Below, in pieces: positions 54,901 to 64,000 of a stretch of 64,000 bases of DNA. Location of the stretch: assembly GCA_002633005.1 (NCBI GenBank), contig NMRA01000308.1:199678-263677 (forward strand), written 5' to 3'. The notes under the pieces were generated by a model. It worked only from the letters and a program-made list of their open reading frames with translations. It did no database searches and was not told the DNA's origin. The first letter of the stretch is position 1; the number at the start of each line of letters is the position of its first letter. The DNA is from Phoronis australis. Its lineage: Eukaryota; Phoronida; Phoronidae. The translations under genes and the position numbers were made by a program.

Positions 54901-57339
54901 CTATCAAAAATAGTATTTATATGACTTTTACGAAAAGATTTTAAAGTTACATAAAACGAAAACAAAACAATTTAGAAAACTAACAGCATTTTGATATTTT
55001 ATCTTGAACATGTCATGTAAGTGATCCTGTTGTTATTGGAGTAAAGTCAAAAATCAAATTCTACAGAATTTCTACTTTCAGAAAATCTGTACTTTTGCTA
55101 AGTTAAATTCTATAGTTTTGTAGGTTGTTGCCTAACTATACACACTTGTCCACTAAGTCGTGTATCACCTAAGCGAAAGCAATATGTTAATAATTGCCAA
55201 TTTCTTATATCATTCTACAACTTCTTCTGTGGTCTACTTCAAAACAGTACACTCGTGTCCCAATGCACCATTTGCTTGCTCTTCTGTGGCATCTTTCGGC
55301 AGATGAAGACAACTTCACCTTTGCAAAATTTGCTATAATTTCCATTTACTGGTAACAGAGTTTTGAACACTTTGGAGTGAAGCCAACTACAGTAATTTGC
55401 TGAGAACTGTATGCAACCTTTCGTAAGAACAGTTGGTTGAAAAATTAGTGAAAAAAGAAATTGGCATGTAGGTGACGAGTACTGCTGTATGGCATTGAAA
55501 GCCAATTTATTTGATCATTTCCAAATATTAACATAATAACCGTATTTTAACAACTGTGTCCTGTGAGCTTTACACAAGGAAAAGTGTCCTTTTAAATGTT
55601 GAGTTGTATTTCACCAGTTTTTTACCCACATCGCTCCAAAGTTATATACTTATACAGTTTTGTATGTAGACTAGAATTGCCCGTAGACTGCTGGGTTTGG
55701 TCTGACAAGTAAGAGCATGTCAAAATCTCCTTTTACAATATTTTGTTAAAACTTCATGATATTTTATTTAACTTATTAAGAGAGTAGGTAGCATACAGAT
55801 TAGTTTCCTCAAAGGAAATCTGAATGAGAGTGATATCTGTAGGCTTTTTCTTAATTAGGCTATTAACGTTAATATCCAAATTAATGAAAAGTAGTGTAGA
55901 CCGAACTTTATAGTAATTTTTTTTACATATGTATTATTTTTATATTGAGTCTCTGTAGTCATTCTTTGGGGTCATAGTCATATTAAAGTTGCCATGACAA
56001 CACCATCTTTTGAAAGCATCTCATCTGTACATAACATTGTAGTTAGTATTAATTTATTAGCTGTATCCTGTTTTTTGTGTTGTTACCATTCATGTATACA
56101 GTTCGTAGGCAATAAGTTGTGCAAATATTTTGAAAGGCATCTGACTTGATGTAGTCAGTTACTTTGCACAGATATAGTGATGGAGAAAATACATGCAAAC
56201 TTAATGGCTAGAAGTTTCTAGATTGATTTGTGCTTTGTATCAGTGTATTAAACTATTGAATGTTTCTGACATGTGATGCACTGTGGTCACAATCGACCAG
56301 TTTGTGTGTGTTTTACCTTCAGAAAAGTGTAACTCCATAACATCAAATTAATTTTCAATAATATGTTACTTGGCCAAAACATTTTTTGTTCTTGACCTTT
56401 GCAACCTGTTGTTGTTTGTGTCTTTGTTGTATTCTGTGTTTTTCTGGTGTTTAACAAACCACAGTCAGTAATTAGATTGCTTATCAGACGAGGATTTGCC
56501 TCAGAAATGCTGCATGACTGTCGGAGATTAAGTTTTACTTCCAATGATAAAACTGGCCACTGGTCAAAATGTTTTGGTCATGAGGCAACTCTCAAACCTT
56601 TGCAGGATACATTCCTAGTTCTTGAGCTTCTTTTTAAATGGAGCTGCCGGGGCTGGTCAGATTGAGATTTGGAACAAAGTTTGATTCTTTTCAGAAAAAA
56701 GTCAGTCAAACTAAAAAAGTGGCAAGCCATGTGAGAAAAATATCTGTGTTAAAGCTGCTGTAGTCAAACGCTGTTTTAACTTATTAAGAGACCTTACGGC
56801 CAGGCCCCAGGGTGTGAGAATTTAAGATATATGCTGTGCTGGAGTACATTGTGACTTACCTGAATACATTGTGACTTACCTGAATAAGGCTCTAACCCTA
56901 GCTTGCACTTGATCTCAGTTTCAAGCTTTAGGTTCAATCTAAGCTAAGAATCTTTGGCTTTGTGTTGAAATGACTTGGATGAAATCACCTATGAACAGGG
57001 TTTCGTGGTCTCTTACCATATCAAAAATGAAACCCTCTAGTTGTCAGAAAACAACTGTTTGCAATTTTAGTGTCTGGTAATGCAATAGTTGGTTATAACC
57101 AATTTCAATGTGATCAGTGTTGCTAAGGGTGATTACTAAGACTGCTTTTAGTGTCTTGCAGAAGAAACCTGGATTTTATGTGTTGTGTATTGTAGAGATA
57201 AAAAGTAAAATTGTGATAAGCAGGTTATGTAATTATGTAGATACTTATTTAATATTTATTGGTGTTGTACATATGTAAAAATTAAAAAAGAATATGTTCA
57301 GTTGTACTTAATAGATTTCTGTTGTGTATTTTTAAAGTA

Positions 57340-57345
57340 AATAAA
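57340..57345 (+). terminator. Poly(A) signal AATAAA, cyclin G
   Basis: AATAAA in GTAAATAAAAG, followed by the GT/T-containing TTTGCTTGTTTACATG about 20 bases on. It is the best poly(A) signal I noticed downstream of the cyclin G stop. Confidence 0.5.
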
Positions 57346-57365
57346 AGTTTAAGTCTCAAAATTTG

Positions 57366-60117
57366 CTTGTTTACATGACATCAGCAGCAATAAAATAATT
57401 CCATGTAACGGAGCCCTGAACAGTAAATCAAAAGCCTGGTTAAGAAAATTGCATAGCCTTGATTTAGTTCATTCTAGAATTCGGGATGGTTGATGTAAAA
57501 CACAAAAACATGCTTCCTGTTCGGCTTAGGTGTAAAAGTTCAATATAATGTTAAGCCTTGCAATTAGTGTGAACACTCCTTGACAATGAGTCATCTAATT
57601 AGTGTGAACACTCCTTGGTCAGTCACTGGGTCATCTAATTAGTGTGAACACTCCTTGGTCAGTCAATGGGCCATCTAATGAATCGTGACTGTCGCTTTGT
57701 TTGGTCAGTGTCACTGGTCAGCAATCATAACGATAGAGTATGGTATATAAACTACTGTACATAATGTTAACTTGTGTAAAATCGCTTCAGTATAAAATAA
57801 CAAATTGACCATCCTTCACTCATTGCAATTTGTTCTAGAAATAAATCGCAAACTTGTGTAATTCACTGTTTTTTCTCCCGTCTGGCTTCTACTTCCCACC
57901 TGTCGTACAGTAACACGGCTCCGCTCCACACTGACAAGAAATTCAAATTGGTTACACAAGCTTCCTCACACGAGACACACAGTAAAGTACGTTTTATCCC
58001 AGAGAACTTTTTCTTGGTACTTTGTCACATTATAGTGGTGTTTAAAATCAATGTTTGCGCAAAAACGAATAAGGACTGAACTCCGTAGAAAATACACCCG
58101 TGTGCGACTTGCTTAGTTGGTTGACTGTCTGAGTAACGCTAGAATTTTTTTTCGCTGTTCTACTTGTTCATGAACTGAAACTTGCGACGCCATCCAAAAT
58201 CTGCAGCACAAGTTTTCCTTGACTGCGCTCAGCCACAAAATGTGAATATTTAAACATAACGCGCTGTTGTATATGCTTTTTTAATTCACCAGTGACCTGT
58301 CCGAGTAAAAGAGTGTCGGAACCACGTTAACGTGTCCGTTTGGCTTCGTACCTCATTTTATGATAAGAAATGACAAAAAATCTCAAATGTAAAGATAACA
58401 TGAAAAACTTGGAGCAACTGTTATTGGGAACTGCAGTGCACCGTTGCACGATCAGTCATTGTTATTGGGAACTGCAATGCACCACTGCACGATCACTCAT
58501 TGTTTTCCGCGTCTTAAGTCTTTGTCCTCAGAATTGCATTGCGTTGTTCACACAAATGACGAAATTTCGCGAGGAGACTCAGTGTGCACATACAAATACA
58601 AGAACTCTCCACAAACGCCACCCTCTGTTTACGTATTGCTTTCTCACCAATTTCTTTTTACCTACACATAGGACGCACACTCCGCAAGGAGACGTATAAA
58701 ATTAACATAGATTCTCTATTAATATAACAAATAAACAACACAATGGCTATGAGAACAAAAATGAAAAATAACACAAAGATGTTTCATACACATATAAGAA
58801 ATGATGGCTATCTTATAAATGGTAGTTTGCTATCAGTTTCGTGCTTAGAAGCAGATATAAATCCGTGTTCCGTCCAAGACCTTCTGATTCAGACTACTTG
58901 TCGCTCTATAGTCATGAGCTCAACTTTCTTCGTACTCACTAGATGACAGTGATTTATGGGTTTGCAAAGCACTAACAGTTCGTCATTCCGTGAGACAATG
59001 CTCGGCACATAAAATGACACGTTGGTAAGCCAGCCCCTAGTATCAAGCAATAACCGGTGAACTGCCAACGCTCTCCAAGACCTAGAATTTCCTCCAGTTT
59101 GACTACCAACTTCACAACGTTAAGTTGTCTAAAACAAAAATATAATTATCTGCTTTAGAGCTCATCAATGACTCCAATCTACTTATTTCCAACCCGTTTC
59201 ATCACCTTTATCATGGGACTCCAGAAATGATCGATTCCTCTGGTTCTATGGTTCAAGATTGTTTGCCACGACTTTCAAGTATTGAAACCCCAAAATCGGT
59301 TAATTACTTAATTTGTGAAAGTAAAAACCAGTGTTTTGATTCCATGTTTAAAAACAACAAGACCTTGTCTGACGTCCATCACGTAATCTGACATCATACA
59401 CAGGTCATAATCAACGAACATGATCATGTGCGCCAACAAACATCAAAATTTCCGTTGTTATTCTGACAGATTTGAAGATGTTTGTTTTTTAACGTTTAAC
59501 TGGGACCGGGCGACCTTGGAGTTCTGATAAGGAATAAGTGAATTAGCACTTAACTTTTTCCAATGTATATTTGTTCCAAAAAAGCATAGTTGGTCCAAGG
59601 TATGTGTTCTTTTGGAAAATTAAATAAGCAGTGCGGAATGTTTAGTTGTTCACCTTTTCAAAAAAGAGCACCCACCTGACGACGAGCAAGAATTTCGTAC
59701 CAATTGATTGGCAAATCTAGGCGTTTCAAACCTTCATTAGGCGTGCGTACCATACTCATTCGATACGAAGTTCGTCCCGTATTTCCGTGTGACGTTATCA
59801 TGTACAATACCACAAGTGCAATATAACGTCGTACGAAAATGACGAACATTGAATCGAATGAGCGGTGTTGCGTACGTTGGCTTTGTACAGGTTTAAAAAG
59901 AACACGATACCTTGGCTGTATGGTACGAGAGAGCGTTTTTTATTTCTTTTTTATTTCCTTAGTCGGCGAGCGAAGGTCTCAGAATGAGTCGAGGTACAAA
60001 CCAGAACCAGCTATGCTGTTTTGCCTTTATAGGAAATGAAAGTCATTGATAACCTTTCAACACGTGGGGGACACTTGGCAAGTCATAAGCAATGGTCTCT
60101 CTCAGTCATTTATTCTC
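57366..60117. other. Intergenic region between cyclin G and the PDGF/VEGF gene
   Basis: No gene is supported. It contains a tandem repeat of about 34-45 bp (57568-57672, AATTAGTGTGAACACTCCTT, 3 copies), a duplication of about 43 bp (58416-58505, TTATTGGGAACTGCA), and a palindrome-rich stretch at about 59700-59900 with GTACG/CGTAC words. Open frames at 58370-58699 and 58444-58671 come from the duplication. Confidence 0.6.
60109..60114 (-). terminator. AATAAA next to the growth-factor stop codon
   Basis: On - the stop TAA (60120-60118) is followed after only 3 bases by AATAAA. If used, the 3' UTR would be extremely short. Other AATAAA words on - lie near 59940-59965. Confidence 0.35.
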
Positions 60118-62779
60118 TTATTTTCGTCCAAAAATGTCGAAAACACATCCACACCCAGCAGTCCCCATAATACGTCTGTAGCCACGCGGACAAGCGCACG
60201 TGTCTTCTGCCATGTTCTCGTGTGTTTCCGGAATTCTTCTGCTCCCCGTCTCACTCACAGAAGACCTTCCGCGAGTTGGCAACACACAACTGAAACATTG
60301 GTAGAATATTAGTTACATCAACGACAGCACGCTGTGCAATATGCGCTGGGCTTGAAACCGAACGTTAAAGAGGCTTGTTCCCGTTCCAAAATAGGTACTC
60401 AACTAAGTTCCCTAAATCTTTTGCATATTTGTTTCGTTCTATACTCAGAGGCGAAGTATTTTATCATTTTATCTTCATAATGAGTTCATTTTTGACTAAT
60501 GACATTTTCTAATAATATAACTAAAAACTGAGCCCTGTCATCACAGGTCACTTAGACATTTACTTTGAAAAGCTTGATTTTGCGCATCGGTGAATTTCTG
60601 ATTCGCCATATCAATCGATCAGTCTTTATCAAATTTTGTTTATTCATAAAAAAGTTTCATTTGTCACATTGAAAGGGCGCTGCGACCAAACCATGACTCT
60701 TCTAACTTTATTTGCTAGTTTTATGAGCGTTTTAACACAAACGAGGCGGAAAAGTAGGAAGGGGGAAATTTACAATTACCTGCAAGTGTCGTGATTGAAG
60801 ACCAAGCCTTCTTCACAGATTTTCACCTTCACACAAGTACACATGCACTTAGAACTGTCCCATCGTTGATGAGCGCCACACTCATAAGCTTCGTTGTGGT
60901 TTTTGCAGCGACACTTGCAGTCTGCCGCTATGTAGTCGTGCAGGCTGGAACAGTCTTGCGCTCGCGTCCGGCACGCGCATACGCACTGGGTGTGTTCGAT
61001 GAGCGAGACTTCCACTTTGCGCGGTAGTTCGAATTTACCATTCTGGGAGTTATAGCGTGCCAGCATTACCTGTTGAAGGCAAAATATAAAAGTTTTATGA
61101 CCTTTGAGCAAAATAGGTTGTATAGCATTTAATGCGCTGGTGTGTCACATGTGTGTCAAAGTTTACGAAAAATTCATCATTCATTTTGTTCACAGAGGCA
61201 CCACAATTGAGTAAAACTACACTTAAACAATGCCGTCAGCAGAAATCAACATTAGGAAGAAATACTTTATTAATAAAACACAAAAGCAAGACGATACCAT
61301 ATATTTTTAAAATAAAATTTCACAGTTTCGTACTGTAAAGTACCTATTGGATAAAACAAATTGAAATTCTATATGAAATGAACCGGTTAAAAAGACTTTT
61401 ATAGGGCGGCAAGAAATGGGTTGCAATGTACAAGAGGTGGTCCAATCACAAGTGTTGAAACAACACCATGGAGGAAGGACTGTTTGGGAACAAGGTTACG
61501 TTAAACTCTCTTGACCCCGCTTTTTACCACTCTTGATTGAAGACCAGAAGGAGAACTACACTTACTTGTCTCTTCACATAGCGGGATTGCGCTGGCACAC
61601 ATTCCAGCGAGTTACCACAGCACCCACCGCACCTTTTGATGGGTGTGCAAAGGGGCCATGTTAGGACGTTGGGGTCTGTCGAGTTCTCTACTATCGAACA
61701 GTCCTGCAGTTTGGGCTTGCAGACACCAGCTCCGGCGAGGACTTCACCAAAGTACTCTACAGGTGAAATCGTTGTTCGTACAGTAAAATCAATACCTTAC
61801 AACGGTGGAGGGTTGATCACGTGGGTGAAATAACACCCAGTAATACCATGTCACTTGGTACTTGCCACTTATGACTGTCGTGGGCATACGATCGTGGTCA
61901 GAGGGGGTTTTACAATATTACAAACGTGTCCGAGTAGGAATCCTTGCATGCATACCCCCTATAACCCTCTTGATCCACGAATGCATAAACCAATTTAAAC
62001 TTGGCGCTTAGATTTTGAACCGCTTCCAACACTACAGTAGGCGGCACTGGTATGACGAGCAATTGGGTCAAAGCATAATTAATTACCCGTAGTTATAGTG
62101 GTCAATCTCAAGCATTTTAAGCTTTAAAACAGGGGCTTTCAAATGTCAAATTTCTAGTTAGTTTTACCTCGAGCGGCAGACGTTGGATTTCCTGAAAATG
62201 AGAAAATTACCCAATGAGAATTATGCTCTTAATTGTATATTATATTGCTTATGTTACAATTATAAAACTTTATTAACTCATGGTGCTCTGTCGTGGTGCA
62301 TTTAGTTATTCGGCCTTCAGCCTCGAAACAGTCGGCCGGAATAGAATGGTCACAAATACGTAATCCAAGAAGGGACTATTCGAGTGGGTCATTTGACGTC
62401 TTAAAAGGAACGCTTCACAAAGGGTAAATTAACAATTCGTTCTCGGCACTACAAAAGATGTTCTTATCAACACATAAACAGCTGAATAAGATGAGAAAAC
62501 ATCTTACCGTCTTCATCGAAATATCCATCGGGTAGATGTGTCGCTGGAATGCAAATGAATTCAATCAAACTTTGTTGTCATAAATTGGAAAGCAATTTAA
62601 AATTCTATATGCAAATTAGGTAAATCACATCTCAACTTTCATCTAAGTTCAACTTCGGACAAATTTACTAATGACAACTTACAGTTATTTGGGTCAGCGC
62701 CTCTTCGAATAAAGTTTTCTATGAATTCTTCGTTGGACCCTTCAAATTCACTTAGTTGTTTGAACACGGATATGGGAAT
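60118..62779 (-). CDS. PDGF/VEGF-family growth factor with BR3P (CX10CXCXC) repeats; 5' end not found
   Basis: Exons in reading order: 62779-62683, 62543-62508, 62191-62168, 61756-61566, 61069-60780, 60289-60118; frame is kept (269 aa plus stop at 60120-60118). The acidic start (IPISVFKQLSEFEGSNEEF) resembles a PDGF propeptide. The cystine-knot domain follows: VCKPKLQDC, WPLCTPIKRCGGCCGNSLEC, VPAQSRYVKRQ, ending TQCVCAC. Then come two full CX10CXCXC repeats (CSSLHDYIAADCKCRC, CGAHQRWDSSKCMCTC), one partial (CEEGLVFNHDTCSC) and a final CACPRGY..GCGC. This tail is like VEGF-C/VEGF-D and insect PVFs. Secreted dimers bind VEGFR/PDGFR-type receptors. NST sites suggest glycosylation. No signal peptide exon was found in 62780-64000, so it probably lies off the right edge. 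Confidence 0.9.
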
Positions 62780-62783
62780 CTGA

Positions 62784-64000
62784 AATTTAACATTAGCGAA
62801 ATATCATTTTAAGCTTTGTAATCTTGATATAGTTAAACATTGTCTTAACAATAGCAAAATGCCCATGATTGCCAACCGCCCCGCTTTTAGAAGATTCGAG
62901 CTACGTCCCGCAACAATATCGCAATGTCTTGCTTGGTATGCGTGATGATATTTTGCATACTCACGCCGTTGTGTTAACGTCCGACTCGACGACTTCACGC
63001 ATAGTCGTACGTATACTTATGGGGTTATGCTATTTCTACTGTTTGCACACTCCATTCGACAACCAAGGCGCACAAATAGGCAACAAAGGAAGCTCCACCA
63101 TGCTGGTGTCGGGGATTACGGGGACATTCATTCTAAACATGTTGACATCTATGTTTTCTTAACATGCTTTTTCAAGATTCACCAAAAGAAAATGAAACCC
63201 AAGTGGCTTCAAAAGCTCAAATTAATTTAACAGTCAAACGTCCCAACTCACACCTGACAGACCAAGTGTGCGGTAACAATCATCAAAAGTCATTGTCAAC
63301 TGTATCACAACTTCTAAAGGAAGTGCAAGGTTTAACCATTTTATGAAAAGGCGAAGTTGGTATTAGGTCAAGATATCCCAACCATCAGTCTTCTCCAATG
63401 TAGCTTTACTAGGTCGTCGCAATGATTAATTTTTCATAAACACCGGCACTGGTTTATCAGTTATAAACACTTGGGAACGTCAATCATAGCCAGCAAAAAA
63501 AAAAATTGTACAACAATTTCCCATGCCTAAGCTTTCGATCCGAAGTGCAGACCTGCTTGCAAGCCCACGTGCAGACCTGCTTGCAAGCCTGCAATTCTGG
63601 CATGGTTCCATCAGCGTTGTACGTAAATAACGTTCATTGAGAACTGAGGTTGACCTGAGACTTTGCTAGAGTTAACGCGAGGAAAGACTCGAGCCACAAA
63701 ACGGTCAACATTTGAGTTTAACTAATTTACAACAGGGTGGATTTTGTAAAGTTTTCCAGTTAAATTCAAATTGTCTAGTGCACGTAACGGAAATGAGAAA
63801 AATACTTAGTGTGCGAACTTTTACATAAAGTAATTGCGCAAATATATGTGCGTGTCCCTATAAATTGCTAATCAAAAAATTTTACTAAAAATGAATCCAA
63901 CAGCATCCGATTAGGTTATTTTGAACACAAATCAACAAGCGTTTTCAACGATTGCAGATCAGAAACTTTCCTAATATGTGATTGAAAATTTGAAAGTAAA
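62784..64000. other. Upstream intron or flank of the growth-factor gene
   Basis: No exon was recognised. A short duplication, GTGCAGACCTGCTTGCAAGC (2 copies), lies at 63545-63588. Open frames at 62804-62998 (-) and 62869-63162 (+) lack support. Confidence 0.5.

Larger units (their letters stand above)
54273..57365 (+). other. CCNG: Cyclin G 3' UTR (inferred, about 3 kb)
   Basis: AT-rich, with no exon, running to a poly(A) signal at 57340. It contains the second hairpin element (54305), the triple 58-bp repeat, a family B repeat and two perfect Pumilio words TGTACATA (56026-56033, 57266-57273). It also has several ATTTA words (for example in TATTTTATTTAACTTATT near 55760). Long unstable 3' UTRs are usual for vertebrate cyclin G2. 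Confidence 0.55.

Noticed and set aside
58370-58699. 109-codon frame on +
   Set aside because: Spans a 43-bp duplication; no domain features.
62804-62998. Hydrophobic stretch (MGILLLLRQCLTI) on - as signal peptide for the growth factor
   Set aside because: No donor in phase before the acceptor at 62781-62780; it runs straight to a stop.
62960-63010. GTGAGT donor on - that might end a first exon of the growth factor
   Set aside because: Phase 2 instead of the required phase 0, and no hydrophobic leader.
1-64000. tRNA, rRNA or CRISPR features
   Set aside because: No T-arm/anticodon layout or rRNA signature was noticed by eye, and the tandem arrays have no spacers; a tRNA scan was not possible.

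Overview
This is nuclear DNA from an animal. Every gene I can support is split into short exons with GT..AG introns, the base composition is AT-rich, and the introns are full of minisatellites and small inverted-repeat transposons. The gene set (PDS5, separate cyclin I and cyclin G genes, a PDGF/VEGF factor with VEGF-C-type cysteine repeats, a THAP-domain element) suggests an invertebrate bilaterian, probably a marine deuterostome or lophotrochozoan. I cannot name the species.

Layout: (1) 1-28 kb, + strand: the 3' two thirds of PDS5, the cohesin regulator. Seventeen phase-consistent exons give 1126 residues: the C-terminal half of the HEAT-repeat body, then a basic Ser/Pro/Lys-rich tail. The 5' exons lie off the left edge. 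(2) 28-39.7 kb, - strand: cyclin I, complete or nearly so, six coding exons, tail-to-tail with PDS5. (3) 42.1-57.4 kb, + strand: cyclin G, head-to-head with cyclin I, with a 3' UTR of about 3 kb. (4) 60.1-62.8 kb, - strand: a PDGF/VEGF-family growth factor in six exons; its signal-peptide exon was not found and probably lies beyond the right edge.

The genes act in separate processes: sister-chromatid cohesion (PDS5), atypical non-cycling cyclins (CCNI, CCNG) and receptor-tyrosine-kinase signalling (PDGF/VEGF). The divergent CCNI/CCNG order is the same as the human CCNI/CCNG2 pair as I recall it, so this looks like an ancient conserved cyclin pair.

The repeats are the most unusual part. Two long arrays in PDS5 introns, plus a shorter copy at 49.8-50.3 kb, are built from a degenerate unit that keeps returning to GCGCCMYCTRSTGG, the reverse complement of the CTCF consensus. 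Two inverted copies, 39 kb apart, of a compact element carry a THAP zinc-finger fragment and an acidic open frame converging with about 33 bases between their stops. Several inverted-repeat elements, some nested, fill the introns. All exon joins were made by eye from reading frame, splice sites and family similarity; no alignment program was used.
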